A stretch of DNA of 14,321 nt, taken from JAAXQD01 sp035529735 (GTDB lineage: Bacteria; Desulfobacterota; Desulfobacteria; Desulfobacterales; UBA11574). The notes under the pieces were generated by a model. That model worked only from the letters and a program-made list of their open reading frames with translations, was not told where the DNA came from and searched no databases. The position numbers and the translations under genes were made by a program. The DNA is taken from NCBI GenBank assembly GCA_035529735.1, contig DATKWE010000257.1, positions 1 through 14,321 of the forward strand, written 5' to 3'. Numbering within the stretch: position 1 is the first letter of the stretch; each line of letters starts with the position of its first letter. Below are positions 6,825 to 13,740 of the stretch, one piece after another.

Positions 6825-6979
6825 CAAATGGACTATCACGGATAATATCAATGGAAATATAATTCTTAAGGTGATGTTTTTGGTATCAGTGAGATAAAAA
6901 GGCTTATAGGTTCCACATCCAACAAAGGAAGAGGGCGCAGGGCTTAAAGGCAGAAAACACAAGGATTATTTTATAGTTA

Positions 6980-7130
6980 GTGTCCATTCATAAACAGCAT
7001 CTTTTGGCCCAGGGCTGCGTTTTTCGCTTTTTTGCAATCCTCGGAATAGCGCGCTATGCTCGCGGTTGCAAAAACGCGATAGCCTTGCTTTGAATTAAAA
7101 TCTACCATTTTTGGATAGACAATAGTTATA
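6980..7130. repeat. repeat-like segment with a 13-bp inverted repeat
   Basis: The segment from AGTTAGTGTCCATTCATAAAC (near 6976) to about 7130 contains inverted arms CGCTTTTTTGCAA (7025-7037) and TTGCAAAAACGCG (7066-7078), 12 of 13 matching. The loop holds a perfect 12-bp palindrome ATAGCGCGCTAT (7046-7057). A 61-codon minus-strand frame crosses it, but it has no ribosome site and looks like a by-product. I suspect a dispersed repeat of this lineage. The inverted arms end 73 bases before the Mrp-ORP -24 element, so an activator-binding role is also possible. Confidence 0.4.
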
Positions 7131-7149
7131 GCCATATCCTGTTTTCGGG

Positions 7150-7165
7150 TGGCACATTTCATGCA
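7150..7165 (+). promoter_or_regulatory. sigma-54 promoter for the Mrp-ORP gene
   Basis: TGGCAC-ATTTC-ATGCA differs from the -24/-12 consensus by one base (A for the first T of TTGC). GG and GC are exactly 10 bases apart. Transcription should start near 7177, 50 bases before ATG 7227. In Desulfovibrio vulgaris the orange-protein operons are known to be sigma-54-dependent, which fits. Confidence 0.75.
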
Positions 7166-7226
7166 TAAATTAGGTAGAAAGAGAAGTCACAAGGGTAAAT
7201 TAGTAATTATATGTTGGAGGTGTATT

Positions 7227-8399
7227 ATGAGTAATTCATCCAAGGATTTCGATCCTCCATTTCAAAAGAATATGGACTCCGGGGCGGCTGAACAAGACCG
7301 GGTCATTCACGATCCCCTGTCCTTAATCCTACAGAAATACATAGTTACAAGCAACAAACGGAGCGTCGGGAAAACAAGCCTTGCCGCAAATTTAGCGGTT
7401 GCCCTTTCAAAAAGAAAAGTGAAGGTTGGCCTGATCGATCTTGATCTTCATGGCACGAATATTTCCAATATGCTCGGGCTCCAAGGAATTTGCGAAACCA
7501 ATGCAGATAAGCAATTTGTCCCCGAAACCTATTCAGATTATCTGAAAGTGATATCTATTGGATCCATTATGAAGGATGTGGACCAGAGCGTGATCTGGCG
7601 AAGGGGCTTGAAAAGCCATGTCATTCGCCAGTTCATTGCTGACGTAAATTGGGGAGACTTGGATTATCTCATCATCGATTCCATATCGGGTACGGGCGAT
7701 GAACCGCTCGCCGTGGCCCAAGCGATCCAGGATGCCAAAGTCATTTTCGTTTCAGCCCCCGAGAAGGAATATCTGCCTCGTGTCAGAAAACAAGTCAGAG
7801 AATTGATTGTTTTATACGAAAACGCCCAAAATTCTATTTTGGGTTTCGTAGAAAATATGAGCGGTTTATTTTGTAAAAATTGCGACAAAACCGGGGAAGG
7901 AATGATCAGAGAATCAAATATCATGAATGTTCGCTATTTAGGTCGGATTCCCCTTGACCCGAACATGCCGTATTGCACTGCAGCAGGGCAATCCTATCTG
8001 GAGAAATATCCGAATTTCGAAGCAGCACATGGATATGAATTACTTGTCGATAAAATTATTGAAGACAGCCGTTTACAAAAATCTGTGATCAAAAAGATTG
8101 CCATTCCAATATCCGAAGGTCGGCTTTTTCCATCTTTTGGTAAGGCAACCGAATTCGCCATTTTCCATATACAAAATCAGCAAATAATAAAAAAGGACAT
8201 TTTGCACCCACCTCCCCATGGGCCGGATGTGTTACCCGATTGGCTTCACGATTTGGGGGTTAGCGTTATCATCGCAGGGAACATGGGCCCTAAGGCCATG
8301 GAGAATTTTAGAGCAAAGGGAACCACCGTCATCATCGGCTCCTCCAGTACAACAAGCCCTGATGAACTGGTTCAACAGCACCTTTCTCGAAACCGTTAA
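7227..8399 (+). CDS. Mrp/NBP35-type P-loop ATPase fused to NifX/orange-protein-like domain (MrpORP-like)
   Basis: 390-aa cytoplasmic protein. Residues ~38-265 are an Mrp/ApbC/NBP35 domain: P-loop at 42-51, KVGLIDLDLHG, DYLIIDSISGTGDE, and the C-x-x-C pair at C216 and C219 (GLFCKNC) that holds a shared Fe-S cluster in dimers. Residues ~289-385 (KKIAIPISEGRLFPSFGKA ...) match the dinitrogenase iron-molybdenum cofactor-binding / NifX / orange-protein domain. The fusion is known as MrpORP in sulfate reducers. The P-loop is odd: SNKRSVGKTS instead of SGKGGVGKS, keeping both lysines but losing three glycines. GGAGG 6 bases before ATG 7227 fixes the start; an in-frame ATG at 7149 lies on the promoter. 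The radical SAM gene follows after 87 bases. Confidence 0.9.
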   Translation: MSNSSKDFDPPFQKNMDSGAAEQDRVIHDPLSLILQKYIVTSNKRSVGKTSLAANLAVALSKRKVKVGLIDLDLHGTNISNMLGLQGICETNADKQFVPETYSDYLKVISIGSIMKDVDQSVIWRRGLKSHVIRQFIADVNWGDLDYLIIDSISGTGDEPLAVAQAIQDAKVIFVSAPEKEYLPRVRKQVRELIVLYENAQNSILGFVENMSGLFCKNCDKTGEGMIRESNIMNVRYLGRIPLDPNMPYCTAAGQSYLEKYPNFEAAHGYELLVDKIIEDSRLQKSVIKKIAIPISEGRLFPSFGKATEFAIFHIQNQQIIKKDILHPPPHGPDVLPDWLHDLGVSVIIAGNMGPKAMENFRAKGTTVIIGSSSTTSPDELVQQHLSRNR

Positions 8400-8486
8400 G
8401 GATGTCCCTTTTAATTTGAGCGTAAAAAGAAGGTATATGGACTGGTCTCGAAGTTGAAGGGCGAGCAGAACATCTAAGATGGAAAA

Positions 8487-9447
8487 ATGAGCAGAATGAT
8501 TGCTTTTGGCCCTGTCCCATCCAGGCGTTTGGGGGCACAGCCTCGGGATAAATAATATCCCGCCCAAGATATGCACCTATTCCTGTGTATACTGCCAGTT
8601 GGGCCGTACTAAAAAAATGCAGACTGAGCGCCATATGTTCTATAATCCGCAAAAAATCTTACGGGATGTCCAGGACAAGGTGAAAAAGGTGAAAGAGATC
8701 GGAGACCCCATTGACTATCTGACATTCGTGCCGGATGGGGAACCTACGCTGGACATCAATCTCACCTATGAGATCGATTTATTGAAATCTTTGGGAATTA
8801 AGATTGCCGTGATTACCAACGGTTCCCTTATCTGGCGCGAAGATGTGAGAGAGGCACTGATGAAAGCAGATTGGGTTTCATTGAAGATAGACTCTGTACA
8901 AGAAGAGTTTTGGCGCAGGATTAATCGGCCTTATAGAACCCTACAACTCTCCTCGATTCAGCAAGGAATGGTCGAATTTGCCCGGACTTACAGGGGAGAA
9001 CTTGTAACGGAAACAATGCTTGTTAGAACGGTCAATGACAGCGAAGATAGCCTCAGCAATATTGCCGACTTGTTAGCTCGGTTGAGGCCTGACAGGACTT
9101 ATTTATCCATTCCGACACGGCCGCCTGCAGAGGAATGGGCACAACCTCCTCCCGAGGAAATTATCAATCAAGCTTATCACATCCTCCATGAACGGATTGA
9201 TCAGGTGGAATATCTGATTGGATACGAAGGCAATGATTTCGCTTTTACGGGCAACGTTGAAGAAGACCTTCTGAGTATCACCGCCGTGCATCCAATGCGG
9301 GAGGAGGCAGTAAGCGACTTCCTGGCGCGTGCCGGAGCTGATTGGTCTGTCATACACAGATTGATCGATCGGGGTCAGCTCATCGAGACGAAGTATAAAG
9401 GACGGAAGTTCTATATGAGAAGACTGCCTGCTATATACACGGGATAG
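8487..9447 (+). CDS. radical SAM protein (COG0731-like), frameshifted near the N-terminus
   Basis: From ATG 8487 the frame reads MSRMIAFGPVPSRRLG, the usual opening of this family, then goes out of phase in a run of five G (8531-8535). One base on, the family sequence continues HSLGINNIPPKICTYSCVYCQLG and stays open to TAG at 9445-9447. Deleting one G restores a ~319-aa protein. CTYSCVYC is the C-x3-C-x2-C motif for the SAM-binding 4Fe-4S cluster; VPDGEPTLD and ITNGSL follow as in the family. The last ~60 residues look like a small winged-helix domain. No strong ribosome site precedes 8487. The gene lies 87 bases after Mrp-ORP and may belong to its transcript. The shift is either a real lesion or a homopolymer sequencing error. 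Confidence 0.85.
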
Positions 9448-9669
9448 GTTTTCACTGACTCGGAGTATGGACAATGATTTCTATACGCGTGTTCATCGCT
9501 TGTCAAAAGGATAAAAGAAACCTCGGCTAACAGGGGGTTTACCATGTAAAATTTTTCTTTGGGCGTGGTAGCTCGAAGATTGGCATGATCGCTGTATTAG
9601 GCTTCTACCCAGTCAATAAAAAAACGAACAGTTATTTTAACAATTTTTACAGTGAAGGAGGACATAAGC

Positions 9670-10584
9670 ATGGGTGTTATAGAGAATGATGTCATGGTAC
9701 CATTGGATGTACCAAAGGCGGCGAGAAAAAATTATATCAAGAATTATCTAACTATTACAAAAAACAGTGGACGATTGATGCTGTTTGCAGGCGATCAAAA
9801 AGTAGAGCACTTAAATAACGATTTTTATGGTAAAGGAATCCACCCGGATGATAGTGATCCGGAACATCTCTTCAGGATTGCAAGCCAGGCAAAGATCGGT
9901 GTCTTTGCGACGCAGCTGGGGCTGATTGCCAGATATGGTATACATTGCTCTGATATTCCTTATCTGGCAAAGCTGAATTCCAAAACAAATCTTGTTAAAA
10001 CGCCCCAGTCCGACCCATTCAGTAATCAGTGGTTGGATATTCAGCAAGTAGTGGATTTTCGTGATAACAGCGGACTAAATATCTTGGCGGTGGGCTATAC
10101 GGTCTATTTAGGGAGTGAGTATGAGTCCGAGATGTTACATCAGGCAGCCCAGATTATCTACAATGCGCACCAACATGGGTTGATAACCGTATTATGGGTC
10201 TATCCCCGTGGTAAGACGGTGGCCGATGAGAAAGATCCTCATTTGATTGCTGGCGCCACCGGTGTGGCTGCATGTCTGGGCAGTGATTTTGTTAAGGTGA
10301 ATTATCCCAAAAAAGAAGGTAGTGAATCAAAAGAGATATTCAAAGAGGCCATCCGGGCAGCTGGCCACACAAAAGTCGTCTGTGCGGGTGGGTCAAGTGT
10401 AGATGTAAAAGGGTTTTTGCAACGTCTACATGATCAAATATTTATCAGTGGCGCCTCAGGAAATGCCACCGGCAGAAACATTCATCAAAAGTCCCTTGAA
10501 GAGGCAATCGGGATGTGCAATGCTATTTATGCCATTACCGTGGAAGGGAAAAGCGTAGAAGAGGCCCTAAAAATCTATCATTAA
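9670..10584 (+). CDS. class I aldolase, DhnA/FbaB-like (probable fructose-bisphosphate aldolase)
   Basis: 304-aa cytoplasmic protein of the DeoC/DhnA TIM-barrel family. Visible landmarks are LFAGDQKVEH (barrel start with the conserved Asp), LWVYPRGKTV, GSDFVKVNYP with the presumed Schiff-base Lys209, VVCAGGSS, and FISGASGNATGRNIHQ, the phosphate-binding Gly-rich end. The likely reaction is reversible cleavage of fructose 1,6-bisphosphate to two triose phosphates; related enzymes make 2-amino-3,7-dideoxy-heptulosonate, which sequence alone does not exclude. AAGGAGG (9655-9661) is 8 bases before ATG 9670; the in-frame GTG at 9652 overlaps that site and is not the start. I see no gene and no clear promoter in the 222 bases upstream. 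Confidence 0.85.
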   Translation: MGVIENDVMVPLDVPKAARKNYIKNYLTITKNSGRLMLFAGDQKVEHLNNDFYGKGIHPDDSDPEHLFRIASQAKIGVFATQLGLIARYGIHCSDIPYLAKLNSKTNLVKTPQSDPFSNQWLDIQQVVDFRDNSGLNILAVGYTVYLGSEYESEMLHQAAQIIYNAHQHGLITVLWVYPRGKTVADEKDPHLIAGATGVAACLGSDFVKVNYPKKEGSESKEIFKEAIRAAGHTKVVCAGGSSVDVKGFLQRLHDQIFISGASGNATGRNIHQKSLEEAIGMCNAIYAITVEGKSVEEALKIYH

Positions 10585-10594
10585 AAATAGGCAG

Positions 10595-10632
10595 TTTGTG
10601 CAAGTTAAAGCCAGCCTGGCGGCTGTCACAAA
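10595..10632 (+). terminator. inverted repeat after the aldolase gene, possible terminator
   Basis: TTTGTG (10595-10600) pairs with CACAAA (10627-10632), with AGCC/GGCT pairing inside. It starts 10 bases after the aldolase stop. There is no U-run, so intrinsic termination is only possible, not shown. Confidence 0.25.
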
Positions 10633-10695
10633 TGGTCTCCAACTATCCGGTGAGCAGTGAGCTCCACAATTAATAAAAAAGATTCGGTTAAGGTT

Positions 10696-11150
10696 ATTGT
10701 AGAAATAAAAAAGATTCTTTCTCTTGTGACTTGACGAAAACCGCGTCGAAGATTTTGCCCTATGTGCTATCCGTTTCTGAGAAGTATGACAGCATGATTT
10801 ATCTGCTCCATGTGCTGGAGGACCTTCCTAAATGGTATCGTGGGTTCTATGATTCCCGTTCTTCTATGGATTTGTATCAAAATAAAGCTCTGAAAAAAGC
10901 CGAAGTGTGCATGGAAAAACTTTGTGAAGAGCAGTTACAAAACTGCCCCAACTTTCAAAAAAGGAGAGTTTTTAAAAATCCGGCCACAGACATCTTAAAA
11001 ACCATTGATTCAGAGGAAATAGATCTGGTGGTCATGGGCACACATGGTCGTAAAGGATTGGATCAAACGATATTTGGGAGTGTAGCCGAAAATGTGGTGT
11101 AGAAATCTTCTGTTCCTGTTTTGGTTATTAATACTTATAAAATGAGGTAA
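10696..11150 (+). pseudogene. universal stress protein pseudogene (frameshift plus premature TAG)
   Basis: The frame opening VEIKKIL (10699-10719) goes out of phase at CTTTCTCTTG (10717-10726). In the next frame, from about 10726, it continues CDLTKTASKILPYVLSVSEKYDSMIYLLHV. One extra base would restore the usual IKKILFSCDLTKT. The frame then carries a full Usp ending, VVMGTHGRKGLDQTIFGSVAENVV, with an intact G-2x-G-9x-GS loop. A TAG at 11100-11102 interrupts it. In the same frame KSSVPVLVINTYKMR and TAA (11148-11150) follow, the normal last strand of a Usp. No ATG or ribosome site fits the N-terminus; an ATT at 10696 stands where a start is expected. Without the lesions it would be ~150 aa, normal length. 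Confidence 0.85.
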
Positions 11151-11277
11151 GTTCACATTTTGTGTAGGATTATTCTATATCAAGATGCCCAACGATTGAT
11201 GAACAAGATTTTGTAACAGAACACCATCCGAAAAGAAGAAAGAAGACACAACTACAAACAGATATGGGAACGATGTT

Positions 11278-11421
11278 ATGAAGGAGGCCATGTTTTATGA
11301 ATCTATGACTAAAATAGGGTGCGCTGCAATCTTTGCAACCATCGGTGCAAAATCGAAGAATAGAGAAAAAACCTTTATTTAATTTGCTGTCCGGGTCAAG
11401 GCCTTTCTCCATTGGAAGCCA
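11278..11421 (+). pseudogene. amrS: remnant of AmmeMemoRadiSam-system radical SAM gene (amrS-like)
   Basis: ATG 11278 begins MKEAMFYES, the usual opening of AmrS proteins. One base back in phase, from 11313, comes NRVRCNLCNHRCKIEE, matching the family's N-terminal Cys-rich segment, then TAG. In the third frame, from 11360, comes IEKKPLFNLLSGSRPFSIGS, matching the family segment that normally reads P-I-E-K-K-P-L-F/Y-H-F. About 30 residues between these two blocks are missing, and the SAM-binding Cys motif further on is absent. All three frames are used in order, so this is the decayed 5' part of a gene, cut off near 11421 just before the end of the convergent Usp gene. The family match is by recall of its conserved blocks. 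Confidence 0.65.
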
Positions 11422-11434
11422 TGAGTAAAACCTC

Positions 11435-12400
11435 TTAATATGTATCATTGAGAATGCAGGTTATAAGTGTGTGTGCGGTATAAAGCAGCTTGTTGGCTTT
11501 ACTTCCGAGCTGGAATTCTCTGATCTTTTTTGAACCCTTACGGCCCATCAAGATAATGCCGTAATTGCCTGTTTCAAGTTCTTTGAGAATATCCCTGGCA
11601 ATGCCCTGTTTCTGGGGCTTGAGTTTGATGGCGATGTTTTGCTCCGGAATCCCTGCCTTGATAAGCCTTTGTCTGCCTTCATCCGCGATCTGTGTAACCT
11701 TGTCCGTCTTCTCCTCTACCCACCGTCTTATTTTTTCCTGTTGCTCTTCAAAACTGTCTTTATCTCTAATGGACCCGTAGTTCCAAATTTGAGGGGGTGG
11801 AGCTGGAATCACGTGAAAAAACGTGAATCGGCTCTCTTTGAGATGGGCAAAATATTGCAGTGTGTATTCCATAACCCTTTGACTGATAGATGCTCCAACC
11901 AGCGTTACCAGCACGTCATGTGAACGAATACGCGGATCCATTATCCAAAGGGCCGGGATATCCGCCATGTTGACCAGCCGGCATGTGACAGACCCCATGA
12001 TCTGACGCGATAGTGTTTTTGCTCCCCATCGAGCAACTGCAACCGTTTCAAAACCTTGAGAACCCGCCAGCTTCATCATAGATTCAGAAGGGTCGTTGCA
12101 GCCTTGATCGAAAAAGGTTGTAACTCTCTTTGAATCAAATCCGGATTCGGTTAAAGCCTCTTTGGCTTTTTGTAAGATGTTCTTTTCTTCCAGGCTCCAA
12201 AGCCGCTGATGCTTTTCCAATTCATCGGGACTTAGCTTAAGTATTTTCGCCATAAAGGAGAAGTTGGCGTCACTATCACCATGAAATATTGTAATCTTGA
12301 GATTTGGATTATTTCTTTGCAAATCTCCTGCCCTGGCCAAGGCCTGCCGGGAAAAATCAGAGTCATCTACGCCGAACAATAGTTTTTTGTCTACGCCCAT
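11435..12400 (-). CDS. tandem universal stress protein (two Usp domains, divergent)
   Basis: 321-aa protein. Domain 1 (~1-156) opens KKLLFGVDDSDFS with the nucleotide-contact Asp; its loop VARWGAKTLSRQIMGSVT has Ala for the first Gly. Domain 2 (~161-321) opens DVLVTLVGASIS, where the Asp is replaced by Val, yet keeps a complete loop MGRKGSKKIREFQLGS. The two halves have thus each lost a different part of the ATP site. ATG 12400 lies 9 bases after GGAGG; the TTG at 12403 is less suitable. A sigma-54 promoter at 12563-12548 points at it with a leader of ~137 bases, and TTTCGAAA-type sites lie upstream, so expression is probably activator-controlled. It converges with the pseudogenes at 10696-11421. 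Confidence 0.9.
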   Translation of the reverse strand: MGVDKKLLFGVDDSDFSRQALARAGDLQRNNPNLKITIFHGDSDANFSFMAKILKLSPDELEKHQRLWSLEEKNILQKAKEALTESGFDSKRVTTFFDQGCNDPSESMMKLAGSQGFETVAVARWGAKTLSRQIMGSVTCRLVNMADIPALWIMDPRIRSHDVLVTLVGASISQRVMEYTLQYFAHLKESRFTFFHVIPAPPPQIWNYGSIRDKDSFEEQQEKIRRWVEEKTDKVTQIADEGRQRLIKAGIPEQNIAIKLKPQKQGIARDILKELETGNYGIILMGRKGSKKIREFQLGSKANKLLYTAHTLITCILNDTY

Positions 12401-12547
12401 CAACTTCTACCTCCACCAAAAGACTCTGTTTTACGGAATTGCTCCGTTGTTTAAGTGTTGTGGGAATGATGAAAAGCCGGAATTCATCCCCAAAATTATG
12501 AAATACTTTCTATTGAGGAGTATTTTGAGCCTTTTGCATTCTTAATT

Positions 12548-12563
12548 TGCATAAAGCGTGCCA
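12548..12563 (-). promoter_or_regulatory. sigma-54 promoter for the tandem Usp gene
   Basis: The minus strand reads TGGCAC-GCTTT-ATGCA, one mismatch to the consensus, with GG-N10-GC spacing. Expected start is near 12537, ~137 bases before ATG 12400. Confidence 0.72.
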
Positions 12564-12587
12564 TACTTAGTGATTAGGGAAAAGAGC

Positions 12588-12869
12588 ATGAAATCAGCCA
12601 GTTATCTTTGTCAGCGCTTACAGATGACCCCGCAGGACAGAAAATTTTCGAAATATTTAGAACTTTTTTTCGCAAAACTTCAAGATCGCTAGGATTAGAA
12701 ACAGCAACGGATGGGAACAACGAAAGTCACGAAGAAACTATCGGGAGGGTTGTGAAGGGACAGGAGTATAATTTACATTTAAGTACATGGAAAGATTTCC
12801 TGTAAAAAAGATGACAGCAAGAGAATGTGACGATGCAGATAGCACCAATCCTTTATTTGAATCTTTCCA
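12588..12869 (+). other. unresolved stretch with short open frames, possibly a decayed gene
   Basis: Three short + strand frames follow one another. ATG 12588-12692 (34 aa, starting MKSASYLCQRL, with GGGAAAAGAG ahead) is followed by a TTG-initiated frame 12608-12805 (65 aa). ATG 12788-12871 (27 aa, starting MERFPVKK) comes last and overlaps the 3' end of the opposite ribbon-helix-helix gene. None matches a family I know and none has a strong ribosome site. The succession of frames is what a degraded gene would leave, but chance is equally possible. Part of it is also occupied by the TTTCG half-sites at 12646-12675. Confidence 0.25.
12646..12675. promoter_or_regulatory. TTTCGAAA / TTTCGCAA pair; candidate enhancer (UAS copy 3)
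   Basis: Half-sites TTTCGAAA (12646-12653) and TTTCGCAA (12668-12675) are 22 bases apart. The proximal edge is 84 bases upstream of the -24 GG of the tandem Usp promoter. This is the weakest of the three copies and lacks the long palindromic arms of copy 1. Confidence 0.4.
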
Positions 12870-13076
12870 CTAACAAATCGGCCTATGTTTGATGTATTCT
12901 TGATCGTCGAGCAAGTCGGGGAATCTGTGACAATCATCTACGTTATTGACTACAAAATCGATCAGGACCTCCTCAATGAGATTTAAGATATCAACTTTCC
13001 TTTTAGATGCTATTTCACTGAAAGCGTCCCATATTCCTTTCCTTAATGTTAAGGAAACACACGTATCATTTGTCAT
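12870..13076 (-). CDS. small ribbon-helix-helix (CopG/Arc-like) DNA-binding protein
   Basis: 68 aa. The opening TCVSLTLRKGIWDAFSEIASKRKVDILNLIEEVLIDFV fits the ribbon-helix-helix fold: a short strand with alternating residues (VSLTL), helix A, a turn, and helix B ending in a hydrophobic face. Such proteins dimerise and bind operators, often as antitoxins or autoregulators. AAGGAG 6 bases before ATG 13076 supports expression. No toxin gene lies on the same strand next to it, so an antitoxin role is not supported. The tail after residue ~45 (DDCHRFPDLLDDQEYIKHR) is unrecognised. A direct link to the regulation of its neighbours is only a possibility. Confidence 0.65.
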   Translation of the reverse strand: MTNDTCVSLTLRKGIWDAFSEIASKRKVDILNLIEEVLIDFVVNNVDDCHRFPDLLDDQEYIKHRPIC

Positions 13077-13201
13077 TTTCCGCTCCTTAGGTTTTAAGCA
13101 GTTCTAATTCCAACAAGATATTAGGTCGCCGAGCTACTTCTTAACAATCATAAGCCTTTTGGCAACCTTGTCAATATCGAAACTAAACCCACTCTTTTTG
13201 A

Positions 13202-13242
13202 TTTCGAAATTTTGCGAAAAGAGATTTCGAAATTTTTCTAAA
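13202..13242. promoter_or_regulatory. triple TTTCGAAA-type half-sites; candidate enhancer (UAS copy 2)
   Basis: Half-sites are TTTCGAAA (13202-13209), TTGCGAAA (13212-13219) and TTTCGAAA (13225-13232); the last two are 13 bases apart as in copy 1. Bases 13225-13242 match the right arm of copy 1 at 17 of 18 positions. The proximal half-site edge is 95 bases from the -24 GG at 13327. Confidence 0.55.
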
Positions 13243-13325
13243 TCTGGTTGCGTCTCAGAGAAGCTTAGAAGCTTTATCAATCTGAACTATTTGAAATCAT
13301 AACAATTATCAAGAATGTATGTTGA

Positions 13326-13341
13326 TGGCACGTTTTATGCT
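13326..13341 (+). promoter_or_regulatory. sigma-54 promoter for the 13432-14201 gene pair
   Basis: TGGCAC-GTTTT-ATGCT with exact GG-N10-GC spacing and the same A at the start of the -12 box as the other three. Expected start is near 13353, ~80 bases before ATG 13432. Confidence 0.72.
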
Positions 13342-13431
13342 GTTAAGAATTCATAAGAAATTGGATTGTTGCAATTTGCCTTGGGCAAAAGTAATGGCTT
13401 ACAGGACAAATTGGTTGAGGAGGGTAATAAG

Positions 13432-13740
13432 ATGGAAATAAGATTAAATGATTTGTTTCAGAGGGTTAAAACAAAAGGATTTATGCCCGTTGAAATCCCG
13501 GGACTTGTTAAAGATGTTTTTAATATAATTGGCAACAGTGGGTATTCCGCAATTACCACCATAGACCAGGAGCTTGAGGACTTAGGATGGGGCATAAGTA
13601 TCATGGACAATGTCACCCATGAACTGATCACATCGCTGCTTGAAGATAATAGTTCTGCTGATGTGGTTAACTATTTTATAAATCTTCATGAGCATAACGA
13701 AAGAAAGGAGGATAATTATGGTAGAAGTCGACGAAATTAA
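13432..13740 (+). CDS. conserved-looking 102-aa protein of unknown function
   Basis: It begins MEIRLNDLFQRVKTKGFMPVEIP, with GAGGAGGG ending 7 bases before ATG 13432. A longer frame from 13366 (TTG) lacks a ribosome site. There are no Cys residues, signal peptide or membrane segment. It looks helical: a mid-section PGLVKDVFNIIGNSGYSAITTIDQELEDLGWG (about 23-54), then DNVTHELITSLLE. The last ~10 residues are basic (ERKEDNYGRSRRN) and overlap the next gene's start by 23 bases, implying translational coupling. It lies under a sigma-54-type promoter with the cyclic-nucleotide-binding-domain gene. I do not recognise the family; the 'ELE-LGW' helix reminds me of proteins found beside Usp and Crp-like genes in sulfate reducers, but that is memory, not a search. 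Confidence 0.7.
   Translation: MEIRLNDLFQRVKTKGFMPVEIPGLVKDVFNIIGNSGYSAITTIDQELEDLGWGISIMDNVTHELITSLLEDNSSADVVNYFINLHEHNERKEDNYGRSRRN

Noticed and set aside
6977..7162. 61-codon minus-strand open frame
   Set aside because: No ribosome site, runs through an inverted repeat and overlaps the sigma-54 promoter; most likely a repeat by-product.
9575..9595. TTGGCATGATCGCTG as a sigma-54 promoter for the aldolase
   Set aside because: The -12 GC is displaced by one base, so the strict 10-base spacing fails.
11100..11102. TAG inside the Usp frame as a pyrrolysine codon
   Set aside because: The gene has a second lesion and no start; decay is simpler, and no pyl genes are visible.
11170..11448. 92-codon minus-strand open frame
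   Set aside because: Antisense to the amrS-like remnant, with no recognisable domain or ribosome site.
13098..13113. Possible sigma-54 promoter for the ribbon-helix-helix gene (minus strand TGGAAT-N5-CTGCT)
   Set aside because: Lacks the CA of the -24 box, and the start would fall inside the ribosome site.
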